From positions 1 through 54,221 of the forward strand of contig CAMJWJ010000004.1 in assembly GCA_946409435.1 (NCBI GenBank): DNA of 54,221 nt, in the 5' to 3' direction. The translations under genes were made by a program, and so were the position numbers. This stretch comes from an uncultured Prevotella sp. (lineage in GTDB: Bacteria; Bacteroidota; Bacteroidia; Bacteroidales; Bacteroidaceae). Below are positions 32,633-41,329 of the stretch, piece after piece; position 1 is the stretch's first letter; each line of letters begins with the position of its first letter. A model generated the notes under the pieces. It was given only the letters and a program-made list of their open reading frames with translations. It did no database searches and was not told the DNA's origin.

Positions 32633-33187
32633 TTACCTGCGTGCGGAATGGCTCTTCAGGAAGCGGATGACGGCGTTGCGGATGCTGGTGAGACCAAACT
32701 CGGCGGGATTGATCTGGCCGATAGGTATCCAGAGAGCCTCAGCGGCGTCGTCGGAGGCACGGACAATGGCCTTGATGGCTGCAGGGTCGCCGTGGACGGG
32801 AACGAGGAAATCCATGTCGATGGTATGAATGCCCATGCCGCTGTACTGGTAGACGTTGGGCGACGAGAACTGATAGACAATGTCGGACTGACTGACCTCA
32901 AGGCCCGTTTCTTCCTTGATCTCGCGGCACATGCCTTCCTCGACGGTCTCGTACATATCGACAAAACCACCGGGCAGGTCGAGGGTGCCCTTGGCAGGCT
33001 CCTTGGCTCGTCGCACGACGAGCATCTCGTCCAGGTCATTGACGATGAAGGCTGCCGTGGCGGCACACGGATTGGCATAGTAGACAAAACCGCAGTCGGC
33101 ACAACGCTTGCTCTTGAAGTTGTTCACCTCGAAGTGCTTCCCGCCACAGACGGGACAGCTCTGAAATTTCTCTAACGGATGGTTCAT
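32633..33187 (-). CDS. Nudix hydrolase with N-terminal zinc ribbon
   Basis: A 184-residue protein. Residues 11-32 form a zinc ribbon (Cys11, Cys14, Cys29, Cys32; SCPVCGG ... RCADCGF), as in NADH pyrophosphatase-like Nudix enzymes. The Nudix box is perfect: G-x5-E-x7-REIKEETGL at about 74-96. It would hydrolyse a nucleoside diphosphate linked to another group, using Mg ions; the substrate cannot be given. The protein is exactly the kind usually annotated as ADP-ribose or NAD pyrophosphatase-like, but it lacks a clear SQPWPFPxS motif of NudC. It lies 27 bp after the esterase gene, perhaps in the same transcript, and its 3' end abuts element A. Confidence 0.92.
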   Translation of the reverse strand: MNHPLEKFQSCPVCGGKHFEVNNFKSKRCADCGFVYYANPCAATAAFIVNDLDEMLVVRRAKEPAKGTLDLPGGFVDMYETVEEGMCREIKEETGLEVSQSDIVYQFSSPNVYQYSGMGIHTIDMDFLVPVHGDPAAIKAIVRASDDAAEALWIPIGQINPAEFGLTSIRNAVIRFLKSHSARR

Positions 33188-33214
33188 TGTGAAAAGACAA
33201 TACTTTATATGATA

Positions 33215-34666
33215 TCACCAGTTGTCTGACCGGAAGGGGAAGAGGGGCAGGCCGCCGGCGTTGGCCAGATTGCCCAACAGCCAGTTGCGGAAACAGTAGC
33301 GCACGGCGACAGGCTGTGCCACACGGTCGCTCTCGACGACGATGCACTCGTCCCAGTAGCCGCCGCCAGGCTGCCAGAAGTGGCGGGCTTTGGCGGGATA
33401 GAACACACGGTCGCTGCCTGCCAGCTCAAAGCCCTCGATACCCTCGAAGCGGCTGATAGCCCCACACTCGTTGTCGAAGTGTAGCATCACCTTGCCGTCC
33501 TTTACCTGCATGTCGCGGTAAGAGGGACTCTCACAGATGACCGACCCCATGCCATAGGTCTTGTTCAGCGCCAGGAAGGCCAGCCGCTGACCTACCTTCT
33601 GCTTCTGGGCGGGGTGAATCTGCGTGCCCTCGTAGGGGTAGACGCAGTCGTTGGTACATACCAGCCCACTGTTGGGAATAATCTGTGAGGCACGGTACTG
33701 CTGTTCCTGCAGCAGGGCATTCCACGTTCCCTGCTTGTCGCCGCTGTCGTAGGGGGCTATCTGTACAAAGTAGAACGGCAGCTCGCCCAACTGGAACTGC
33801 TGGCGCCACTGCTCAACCAGCAACTTCAGCCGCTCAGAGTACTGGTTGCCTGGGTCGCCGACGTTCGAGCAGCCTTGATAGAAGAGGATGCCGCGGACCG
33901 TATAGTTCAGAATGGGGTTGAAGGTGCCGTTGCCCCACACCAATGCACGATGGTAGTCCCACTCCTTCTTGAAGTTGACGATGCCCATGGTGTCGGTAGG
34001 CTCGCTGGTATATTTCTCCAGGTTCTCCTTCGTCAGCCAGCTCTCCACTCGTGAGCCGCCCTTGTTAGCCTCGATGATTCCCACAGGAATGTCGAGGGCA
34101 CGGTTGACGGTCTTGGCAAAGAAGTAGCCCGTGGCCGAGAAGTCGCCGACCGTCTGGGGCGAGCACTCACGCCACCGTGTGTCGGCATCCTCCTGCGGAG
34201 TCATGCGCATGATGCTGGGTATCTTGGCCGAACGTACCTGTCGGGGACCGGCAGCACCGATGACCTCCTGGTTGTAGTCCTGCACGGGACAGTTGCCAAA
34301 GCCCTTCACAGGCATCTCCATGTTCGACTGACCGGCACAGACCCACACCTCGCCGGCCAGCACATTCTGGATGACGACCTGACCGTCGCCGTCGTCGAAG
34401 GTGATGCTCAGCGGGTCGTAGCTGGCCTTCGGCGAGTGTACCGTCAGCAGCCAACGGCCCTGCTTGTCGGCCTTGGCGGAGGCGCGCTGTTCCGACCACG
34501 ACGTGGTGGCCGTCACCTTACGGCCTGGCGTGGCCCACCCCCACAGGCGCACGTCGCTTTGTTGCTGGATAATCATGTTGTCGCTCACCAGATGGTGCAG
34601 CCGTACCTTAGCCTGCGTGACGGTGGCCACGGCAAGCAAGGCAACAAGTAGTAGTTTTCTGTTCAT
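33215..34666 (-). CDS. Secreted sialate O-acetylesterase-like SGNH esterase
   Basis: A 483-residue exported protein (signal peptide to about residue 19, VTQA). The SGNH nucleophile is Ser114 in CAGQSNMEMP, and the C-terminal catalytic His lies in EGTQIHPAQK at about 350, with Asp three residues or so before in the strand. GIIEANKGGSRVESWL is the conserved Gly block. These enzymes remove O-acetyl groups from sialic acids or, in Prevotella, from acetylated xylan. With the GH67 and GH43 enzymes of this window, xylan deacetylation is a reasonable guess, but the genes are far apart. It lies downstream of sufB, 58 bp away, and might have replaced the remainder of a suf operon. Confidence 0.9.
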   Translation of the reverse strand: MNRKLLLVALLAVATVTQAKVRLHHLVSDNMIIQQQSDVRLWGWATPGRKVTATTSWSEQRASAKADKQGRWLLTVHSPKASYDPLSITFDDGDGQVVIQNVLAGEVWVCAGQSNMEMPVKGFGNCPVQDYNQEVIGAAGPRQVRSAKIPSIMRMTPQEDADTRWRECSPQTVGDFSATGYFFAKTVNRALDIPVGIIEANKGGSRVESWLTKENLEKYTSEPTDTMGIVNFKKEWDYHRALVWGNGTFNPILNYTVRGILFYQGCSNVGDPGNQYSERLKLLVEQWRQQFQLGELPFYFVQIAPYDSGDKQGTWNALLQEQQYRASQIIPNSGLVCTNDCVYPYEGTQIHPAQKQKVGQRLAFLALNKTYGMGSVICESPSYRDMQVKDGKVMLHFDNECGAISRFEGIEGFELAGSDRVFYPAKARHFWQPGGGYWDECIVVESDRVAQPVAVRYCFRNWLLGNLANAGGLPLFPFRSDNW

Positions 34667-34724
34667 TGTTGCTATTGGTTTTAGGATTCTATCTATTGTT
34701 TCTTTTTATCGCTCCAGCCTACCA

Positions 34725-36215
34725 TCACCCCACGGTGCCCTCCAGCGATACCGACAACAGCTTCTGGGCCTCGACGGCAAACTCCATGGGCAGCTTCTGC
34801 AGCACCTCCTTGGCGTAGCCGTTGACGATGAGTCCAACGGCCTGCTCGGTGGGAATGCCGCGCTGGTTGCAGTAGAACAGCTGGTCTTCGGAAATCTTCG
34901 ATGTAGTGGCCTCGTGCTCGAAGACGGCCGTCTCGTTCTTCACGTCCATGTAGGGGAACGTGTGGGCACCACAATCGCTGCCCAGCAGCAGCGAGTCGCA
35001 CGAGGAGTAGTTGCGGGCGTTGTCGGCTGTCGACGCGGCACGTACCAGTCCACGGTACGAGTTCTGCGAATGGCCAGCCGAGATACCTTTCGAAATGATG
35101 GTCGAGCGGGTGTCGCGGCCTATGTGTATCATCTTCGTACCCGTGTCGGCCTCCTGATAGTTGTTCGTCACGGCAACGCTGTAGAACTCAGCCTGCGAGC
35201 GGTCGCCGCGTAGGATGCACGAAGGATACTTCCAGGTGATGGCCGAGCCTGTCTCTACCTGTGTCCACGACAGTTTCGAGTCCTGACCGCGCAGGTCGCC
35301 GCGCTTGGTGACGAGGTTCAGCACGCCGCCCCTACCCTGCTCGTCGCCAGGATACCAGTTCTGCACCGTGGAGTACTTCACCTCTGCACGGTCCATGACG
35401 ATAATCTCGACAATGGCGGCATGCAGCTGGTTCTCGTCGCGCATGGGGGCGGTACATCCCTCAAGGTAGGAGACGTACGAGTCGTCGTCGGCAATAATCA
35501 GCGTACGTTCAAATTGCCCCGTGTTACGGGCATTGATGCGGAAGTAGCTGCTCAGCTCCATGGGGCAGCGCACACCCTTGGGAATATAGACGAACGAGCC
35601 ATCGGAGAAGACGGCGGAGTTGAGGGCGGCAAAGAAATTGTCGCGGTAGGGCACCACGGTACCTAAGTACTGCCGCACCAGTTCGCCATGCTCCTTGATG
35701 GCCTCGCCGATGCTGCAGAAGATGACACCCTTCTCACGCAGCTTCTCCTTGAACGTGGTCTTTACGCTCACGGAGTCCATGATGGCGTCGACGGCGGTGT
35801 TGCCACTCAGCGCCAGCCGCTCCTCGAGGGGGATGCCCAGCTTGTCGAAGGTCTTCTCCAGCTCGGGGTCGATAGCGGAGGAGGTGCCTCCGTCTACCAG
35901 ACCTGCAGGCTTCTTGGCTGTCGGGTCGGCATAGTAGCTGATGGCCTGATAGTCGACAGGCGGCACATGAACATGGCCCCAACGGGGCTCCGTCTGCTCC
36001 TGCCAGTAGCGGAAAGCCTTGAGACGGAACTCAAGCATCCACTCCGGCTCCCCCTTCTTAGCAGAGATGAGCCGAACGACATCCTCGTTCAGCCCTTTCT
36101 CGATGATTTCCGTATGCACGTCCGTTGTGAAGCCGAACTCATACTTCTGTTCGGCTATCTGACGGACAAACTCATTGCCTCCTTCTTTGGAGACAGCAAA
36201 TTCTTCACTCTTCAC
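34725..36215 (-). CDS. sufB: Fe-S cluster assembly protein SufB
   Basis: A 496-residue cytoplasmic scaffold protein that forms SufBCD, where sulfide and iron are assembled into Fe-S clusters. Family blocks are clear: [64 protein letters not shown] and SRGISAGHS-like [16 protein letters not shown]. Length is normal. The start is 9 bp after the infB stop, so it is part of the rimP-nusA-infB-sufB transcript. Unlike the usual Bacteroidota order, sufC, sufD and sufS do not follow; the next gene downstream is the secreted esterase. They must be encoded elsewhere. Confidence 0.96.
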   Translation of the reverse strand: MKSEEFAVSKEGGNEFVRQIAEQKYEFGFTTDVHTEIIEKGLNEDVVRLISAKKGEPEWMLEFRLKAFRYWQEQTEPRWGHVHVPPVDYQAISYYADPTAKKPAGLVDGGTSSAIDPELEKTFDKLGIPLEERLALSGNTAVDAIMDSVSVKTTFKEKLREKGVIFCSIGEAIKEHGELVRQYLGTVVPYRDNFFAALNSAVFSDGSFVYIPKGVRCPMELSSYFRINARNTGQFERTLIIADDDSYVSYLEGCTAPMRDENQLHAAIVEIIVMDRAEVKYSTVQNWYPGDEQGRGGVLNLVTKRGDLRGQDSKLSWTQVETGSAITWKYPSCILRGDRSQAEFYSVAVTNNYQEADTGTKMIHIGRDTRSTIISKGISAGHSQNSYRGLVRAASTADNARNYSSCDSLLLGSDCGAHTFPYMDVKNETAVFEHEATTSKISEDQLFYCNQRGIPTEQAVGLIVNGYAKEVLQKLPMEFAVEAQKLLSVSLEGTVG

Positions 36216-36223
36216 GCTTCACG

Positions 36224-39178
36224 TTACAGTTTCTGTTCTACCTCTATCTCGGTGAACGTCTCGATGATGTCGCCCACCTGCAGGTCGTTGAAGTTGACCA
36301 GCGAGATACCACACTCCAAGCCGGTAGCCACCTCCTTGGCATCGTCCTTGTAGCGCTTCAGCGCATCGATGGCGGCGGTGTGAACGACGATACCGTCGCG
36401 GACCACACGAGCCTTGTCCTTCGAGTGTACCTTGCCCTCAGTGACAAGACCACCGGCAACGGTACCCACCTTCGAGATCTTGAACACCTGCTTGACTTCT
36501 ATCTCGCCGGTGACAATCTCCTTCTTCACCTTGTCGAGCATGCCCTGCATGGTAGACTTCACCTCGTCGATGGCATCGTAGATGATGGAGTAGGTGTTAA
36601 TCTCTACACCCTCGCGCTCGGCCAGACGACGGGCATCAGCAGAGGGGCGTACCTGGAAACCGACGATGATGGCTTCTGAAGCAGAGGCCAGCATGACATC
36701 GTTCTCGGAAATCTGACCCACGGCCTTCGCAATAACGTTGACCTGTACCTTCTCGGTGGAAAGCTTGATAAACGAGTCGGAAAGTGCCTCGATAGAACCG
36801 TCGGTATCACCCTTGACGATGATGTTCAACTCGTGGAACTCGCCCAATGCGATGCGGTGAGACAGCTCGTCGAGACCCAGCTTCGTGGTGGTGCGCAGCG
36901 ACTGTTCGCGCTGCAGCTGTATGCGCTTGTTGGCTATCTCGCGGGCTTCCTGCTCTGACTCCATGACATGGAAGGAGTCACCAGCCGTCGGAGCACCATT
37001 CAGACCGAGGATGATGGCTGGCTCAGCAGGGCCGGCCTTCTCGATACGCTGGTTGCGCTCGTTGAACATGGCCTTGATCTTGCCCCATGCAGTACCAGCT
37101 ATGACGACGTCGCCGACTCGCAGCGTACCGTTCGACACGAGGACAGTAGACACGTAGCCGCGGCCCTTGTCGAGCGACGACTCGATGATGCTACCCGTAG
37201 CCTTACGGTTGGGGTTGGCCTTCAGGTCGAGCATCTCGGCTTCGAGCAGCACTTTCTCCAACAGCTCGTAGACACCAATGCCCTTCTTGGCCGATATCTC
37301 CTGACACTGGTACTTGCCGCCCCAGTCCTCGACGAGCAGGTTCATGTTGGCAAGGTCTTCGCGGATCTTGTCAGGGTTGGCACCGGGCTTGTCAATCTTA
37401 TTGATGGCAAACACCATCGGCACGTTGGCAGCCTGAGCATGAGCGATGGCCTCCTTGGTAGTGGGCATCACTGAGTCGTCGGCAGCCACGATGATGATAG
37501 CAATATCAGTCACCTGAGCACCACGGGCACGCATGGCCGTGAAGGCCTCATGACCAGGAGTGTCGAGGAAGGTGATACTGTGACCGTCCTTCAGCTTTAC
37601 GTTGTAGGCACCGATATGCTGCGTGATGCCGCCAGCCTCACCGGCAATGACGTTGGTGTTGCGGATATGGTCGAGCAGCGATGTCTTACCGTGGTCGACA
37701 TGACCCATGACGGTAACAATCGGCGCACGAGTGACGAGGTCGTTCTCGTCATCCTCCTCCTCGGTGATGGCGTTCTGCACCTCAGCAGAGACATACTCGG
37801 TGGTGAACCCGAACTCGTCGGCAACGATGTTGATGGTCTCGGCATCCAGACGCTGGTTGATGCTGACCATGATGCCTATCGACATACAGGTACCGATGAC
37901 CTGATTGACACCGACATTCATCATAGTGGCCAGCTCGCTGACCGTCACAAACTCGGTCAGCTTCAGCACCTTCGACTGTGCTGCCTCGGCAGCCATCTCC
38001 TCGTTCATGCGCTCGGCTACTGCATCGCGCTTCTCACGACGGTACTTGGCACCCTTCTTGTTCTGGCTCTTCGACGTCAGACGGGCAAGCGTCTCCTTCA
38101 CCTGGCGTGCTACTGCCTCGTCGTCAACCTCTAAAGGCTTGACGTTACGGTTCTTCTTGTTCTTCTTGCCGCCACCCTGCTGCTGGTTCTGCTGCTGTTG
38201 TTTGTTCTTGTTGTTATTGTTGTTCTTCTCGTTCTTGCTGGCCTGTTTGGCTGCTGCCTCGATGTCCACCTTACCTTGACGGATGCGCTCACGCTTCTTG
38301 CGCTCACCGGCAGCCTTCTCCTCACGTTCCTTGCGACGCTCCTCTTTGGACTTCTTCTTCGGACGTGTGCTCTGGTTCAGCGTCGACAGGTCAATCTTGC
38401 CCAGCACGTTCAGCTGCGGGGCATTCTGAGCAAGCTTTGCATCACCAGGAGTCTTGGCCAATTCTACACGTGAGGCTTGGTCGTCCTCCTCCATCTCTTT
38501 CTCATTGCCGGCATTGGCCTGCTCACTGGTCTCAACGCCAGCTTCAACGTCAGTGTCCTTCACATCGTCAGCGGTGTTGGCAGCGTTATCGGAGGGTACT
38601 ACGGTCTCGACAACCTCTGGAGTGCTCACCTGTTCGGCATCAACGGTCGGTTCCGGCTCCGGGCTGACGGCAGCAGCCACGGGTTCTGGCTGTGGTTCGG
38701 GTTTTGGTTCCACCTCAGCGGGCTTCGTCTCCACCGCAGTGGGTTTTGCCTCCACCGCAGCAGGCTTTGCTTCCACCTTTTTGGCCTTTGCTTCCACCGG
38801 AGCGGCCTTAGGGGTCACGTGAGTCTTCTCCGACTCGTCGCCGGCTGCAGGCTTACCCTTGCCGATGTTGTCAAGGTCTATCTTGCCCAACGGCTTGAAC
38901 TGCGGACGCTGCTCCAGCAGGTCCTCAGCCTTGGAAACCTTCGCCTCGGACTTCTTCTCCTTGGGCTTCTTGGGGAACAGCTGGTCGGCCTGCGTCTTGA
39001 CGGCCTTGTCGGTGCTGAAGGCATCGACCAGTGCGTCGTACTGCTTGTCCGAAATCTTGGTGTTCGGCGTGACATCGTCTCTCACCTCACCCAGCTCGGT
39101 CTTCTTCTTTAGGAAATCAACTGCCGTTTGAAGTCCTATGTTCAGTTCTGATAATACTTTATTTAATCTTACTCCCAT
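36224..39178 (-). CDS. infB: Translation initiation factor IF-2
   Basis: A 984-residue GTPase that brings initiator tRNA to the small ribosomal subunit. G1 ([18 protein letters not shown]) lies at about 487-504, followed by DTPGHEAF (G3) and [12 protein letters not shown] (G4). Domains II-IV follow through [19 protein letters not shown]. The N-terminal 400 residues are low complexity: repeated EAKPxAVE-like words at 130-165, acidic stretches, and a Lys/Asn/Gln run ([19 protein letters not shown]) at about 315-335. Such extensions are common in this phylum. Transcribed with nusA upstream, though a 130-bp inverted-repeat insertion separates them, and with sufB 9 bp downstream. Confidence 0.98.
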   Translation of the reverse strand: MGVRLNKVLSELNIGLQTAVDFLKKKTELGEVRDDVTPNTKISDKQYDALVDAFSTDKAVKTQADQLFPKKPKEKKSEAKVSKAEDLLEQRPQFKPLGKIDLDNIGKGKPAAGDESEKTHVTPKAAPVEAKAKKVEAKPAAVEAKPTAVETKPAEVEPKPEPQPEPVAAAVSPEPEPTVDAEQVSTPEVVETVVPSDNAANTADDVKDTDVEAGVETSEQANAGNEKEMEEDDQASRVELAKTPGDAKLAQNAPQLNVLGKIDLSTLNQSTRPKKKSKEERRKEREEKAAGERKKRERIRQGKVDIEAAAKQASKNEKNNNNNKNKQQQQNQQQGGGKKNKKNRNVKPLEVDDEAVARQVKETLARLTSKSQNKKGAKYRREKRDAVAERMNEEMAAEAAQSKVLKLTEFVTVSELATMMNVGVNQVIGTCMSIGIMVSINQRLDAETINIVADEFGFTTEYVSAEVQNAITEEEDDENDLVTRAPIVTVMGHVDHGKTSLLDHIRNTNVIAGEAGGITQHIGAYNVKLKDGHSITFLDTPGHEAFTAMRARGAQVTDIAIIIVAADDSVMPTTKEAIAHAQAANVPMVFAINKIDKPGANPDKIREDLANMNLLVEDWGGKYQCQEISAKKGIGVYELLEKVLLEAEMLDLKANPNRKATGSIIESSLDKGRGYVSTVLVSNGTLRVGDVVIAGTAWGKIKAMFNERNQRIEKAGPAEPAIILGLNGAPTAGDSFHVMESEQEAREIANKRIQLQREQSLRTTTKLGLDELSHRIALGEFHELNIIVKGDTDGSIEALSDSFIKLSTEKVQVNVIAKAVGQISENDVMLASASEAIIVGFQVRPSADARRLAEREGVEINTYSIIYDAIDEVKSTMQGMLDKVKKEIVTGEIEVKQVFKISKVGTVAGGLVTEGKVHSKDKARVVRDGIVVHTAAIDALKRYKDDAKEVATGLECGISLVNFNDLQVGDIIETFTEIEVEQKL

Positions 39179-39182
39179 TTCT

Positions 39183-39303
39183 TAGTGCCCCGTAAGTGAG
39201 GGGCTTGGGGGTCTGAACAAGCGTTCATCAGACCCTTTTTAAATGTTTGACTTTTGGACGTCTGCGCCTGTTCAGACCCCCACCACACCCCTGATTCAGG
39301 GGC
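39183..39303. repeat. Inverted-repeat element between nusA and infB
   Basis: GGGGGTCTGAAC at about 39208-39219 and its reverse complement GTTCAGACCCCC at about 39269-39280 are separated by 50 bp. On the outer side each is preceded by a CCCC-N-GGGG mini-hairpin (CCCCGTAAGTGAGGGG; CCCCTGATTCAGGGG). Each half resembles the GC-rich centre at 13274-13310. It fills almost all of the 131-bp gap between two genes of one operon. It could fold in the mRNA and reduce read-through. Confidence 0.75.
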
Positions 39304-39309
39304 TAAACA

Positions 39310-40566
39310 CTACTCGAACTCTGCCTTGAGCACTTCGAGCACGTGATCAACGGTTTCTTCCTCCAGGTCAGCCTTCTCGATGAGCATTTCACGAGGAGCA
39401 TTCAGCACAGCCTTGGCGGTGTCGAGACCGATGGCCTTGATAGAGTCTATGATCCACTGGTCTATCTCGTCGGCAAACTCATCGAGGTAGATGTCCTCGT
39501 CAGCCTCACCCTCATTGACTACACGGAAGACGTCGATGGTGTACTCGGTCAGCATGGAGGCCAACTTGATGTTCAGACCACCCTTACCGATAGCCAGCGA
39601 TACCTCCTCGGGCTGCAGATACACCTCGGCCTTGTGCTCTTCGGGGTTGAGCGTGATGCTGGTGACCTTTGCAGGCGACAGGGCGCGCTGGATAAACAGC
39701 GACGTGTTGCTGGTGAAGTTGATGACATCAATGTTCTCGTTGCACATCTCACGAACGATACCGTGTACACGGCTACCTTTCACACCTACACAGGCTCCTA
39801 CGGGATCGATGCGGTCATCATAGCTCTCAACGGCAATCTTTGCACGCTCGCCAGGCATGCGGGCAATACGCCGAATGGTGATGAGACCGTCCTGAATCTC
39901 AGGCACCTCAGCTTCTATCAGCCGCTCAAGGAACAAGTTGCTGGTACGCGAGAGAATGATGCGCGGGTTGTTGTTCTCGTTCTGCACTTCCTTGACGATA
40001 GCGCGCACGGTCTCTCCCTTACGATAATTGTCGGCAGGTATCTGCTCCTGCTTTGGGAGGTGCAGCTCATTGCCTTCGTCGTCGATGAGCAGCACTTCGC
40101 GCTTCCACATCTGGTAAACCTCTGCCGAGACAATCTGTCCGACTTTGTCCTTGTACTTCTGGTACAGCGAGTCGTGTTCCAGCTCCAGAATCTTCGAAGC
40201 CAGCGTCTGGCGCAGGTTCAGGATAGCTCGGCGACCGAACTTCTGGAATTCAACTTCCTCTGACACCTCTTCGCCAACCTCGTAGTCGGGTTCAATCTTC
40301 TGGGCCTCAGTCAGCGAGATTTCCTTGTTCTCGTCCTTAACCTCTCCGTCGGGCACGACGATACGGTTGCGATGAATCTCAAAGTCACCCTTGTCGGGGT
40401 TGACGATGACGTCGAAGTTCTCGTCCGAACCAAACATCTTGGCGATGACATTGCGGAAGCTCTCCTCAAGCACGCTCACCAGGGTTGTGCGGTCAATGTT
40501 CTTTGTCTCTTTAAATTCCTGAAAGGTCTCTATCATTGAGGGGCCTTTCGAACTTTTTGTTGCCAT
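39310..40566 (-). CDS. nusA: Transcription termination/antitermination factor NusA
   Basis: A 418-residue RNA polymerase-binding factor. Order: N-terminal RNAP-binding domain (to about 125; EESFRNVIAKMFGSDENFDVIVNP), S1 domain (about 135-205; VGQIVSAEVYQMWKREVLLIDD), KH1 and KH2 (about 210-350; EVPEIQDGLITIRRIARMPGERAK, GSRVHGIVREMCNENIDVI, LAIGKGGLNIKLA). The acidic repeats found in E. coli NusA are missing, as usual for this phylum. The ATG lies 114 bp after rimP's stop codon. Confidence 0.97.
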   Translation of the reverse strand: MATKSSKGPSMIETFQEFKETKNIDRTTLVSVLEESFRNVIAKMFGSDENFDVIVNPDKGDFEIHRNRIVVPDGEVKDENKEISLTEAQKIEPDYEVGEEVSEEVEFQKFGRRAILNLRQTLASKILELEHDSLYQKYKDKVGQIVSAEVYQMWKREVLLIDDEGNELHLPKQEQIPADNYRKGETVRAIVKEVQNENNNPRIILSRTSNLFLERLIEAEVPEIQDGLITIRRIARMPGERAKIAVESYDDRIDPVGACVGVKGSRVHGIVREMCNENIDVINFTSNTSLFIQRALSPAKVTSITLNPEEHKAEVYLQPEEVSLAIGKGGLNIKLASMLTEYTIDVFRVVNEGEADEDIYLDEFADEIDQWIIDSIKAIGLDTAKAVLNAPREMLIEKADLEEETVDHVLEVLKAEFE

Positions 40567-40680
40567 AGTTTCTTTTTATTTTTATTTTTCGATATTTCGG
40601 TGTGACGTGATGGCGGAATCCGCGTTGCCTTGATAACGACATGACGGCATGACGGGTTTGCGGCGTTCCGCTGTAACGGG

Positions 40681-41154
40681 TTATTTGAAGTTCAGCAGAT
40701 ACTTGCAGTACTTCACCTCACTGACGGCGTAGGTCTTGTCAACCTCGGCCAGCACAGGGCGCTTCTTGCCCTCGACGTGCTGTTTTTCCTTGACGGTGAC
40801 AGTGAAATGGCTGCCTTCGTCGTCCACAGACTTCAAGATGCCTTGCACCTTCTGACCGTCCTGCTGCAGCACTTCTACTTCCTTGCCTACATGGTTGCGG
40901 TACTGCTGTATGACCTTAAAGGGCTGGCCGATGCCTGCCGAACCGACTTCCAACTCATAGTCACCCAACTCGTCACCAAGCGTTTCCTGGAGGTGGCGGC
41001 TCAGGTCTGCACAGTCCTCAATCCATACGCCATCGGCGTGGTCAATCTCAATGACGATACGGTCGTCGGGAGTCATTTCAACGTCTACCAGGTAGTAGTC
41101 GCCCTTGGCGAGCCACTGGTCTACTGCTGTTTGAATAGTGTTCTTATCTATCAT
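40681..41154 (-). CDS. rimP: Ribosome maturation factor RimP
   Basis: A 157-residue protein needed for 30S ribosome maturation. LVDVEMTPDDRIVIEIDHADGVWIEDCADLSRHLQE and ELEVGSAGIGQPFKV correspond to the RimP N-terminal domain, and LQQDGQKVQGILKSVDDEG to the C-terminal Sm-like domain. The frame is open up to 41403, but the upstream part contains the promoter (41219-41226) and hairpin (41176-41205), so ATG 41154 is the start. First gene of rimP-nusA-infB-sufB. Confidence 0.95.
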   Translation of the reverse strand: MIDKNTIQTAVDQWLAKGDYYLVDVEMTPDDRIVIEIDHADGVWIEDCADLSRHLQETLGDELGDYELEVGSAGIGQPFKVIQQYRNHVGKEVEVLQQDGQKVQGILKSVDDEGSHFTVTVKEKQHVEGKKRPVLAEVDKTYAVSEVKYCKYLLNFK

Positions 41155-41175
41155 AAATACGTCTATTAATACAAG

Positions 41176-41205
41176 AATGAGAGGCTCCGTGGAGTCTCTC
41201 ATTCC
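41176..41205 (-). promoter_or_regulatory. Perfect hairpin in the rimP leader
   Basis: GAATGAGAG and CTCTCATTC form a 9-bp stem, followed by an A/C mismatch and a 4-bp CTCC/GGAG extension. It lies between the rimP promoter and start codon and would be in the 5' untranslated RNA. It has no T-run, so it is less likely a terminator; a translational or RNA-stability element is possible. Confidence 0.6.
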
Positions 41206-41218
41206 TCTGAATGGGTGC

Positions 41219-41226
41219 AAAGGTAC
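41219..41226 (-). promoter_or_regulatory. TACCTTTG promoter box of rimP-nusA-infB-sufB
   Basis: CAAAGGTA on the plus strand gives TACCTTTG on the minus strand, 64 bp upstream of the rimP ATG. It is 83 bp from the divergent lptF/lptG-like -7 box. Confidence 0.75.
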
Positions 41227-41284
41227 GTATTTTCTGCCATTCCTGCAAATATTTAGCGAAAAATCTGTAAATTTTCGTAGATTT

Positions 41285-41317
41285 TTTGTAACCATGCCAG
41301 TTAATTTCGTACCTTTG
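41285..41317 (+). promoter_or_regulatory. Promoter of the LptF/LptG-like permease gene
   Basis: TTTG at 41285-41288, a 21-bp spacer and TACCTTTG at 41310-41317 match the Bacteroidota consensus fully. The ATG at 41330 is only about 6-7 nt after the likely transcription start, so the mRNA is leaderless or nearly so. Confidence 0.85.
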
Positions 41318-41329
41318 CAGGCTGAAAGC

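Noticed and set aside
41138..41329. N-terminal extension of the LptF/LptG-like permease
   Set aside because: A full promoter lies in it; the normal membrane-protein start is at 41330.
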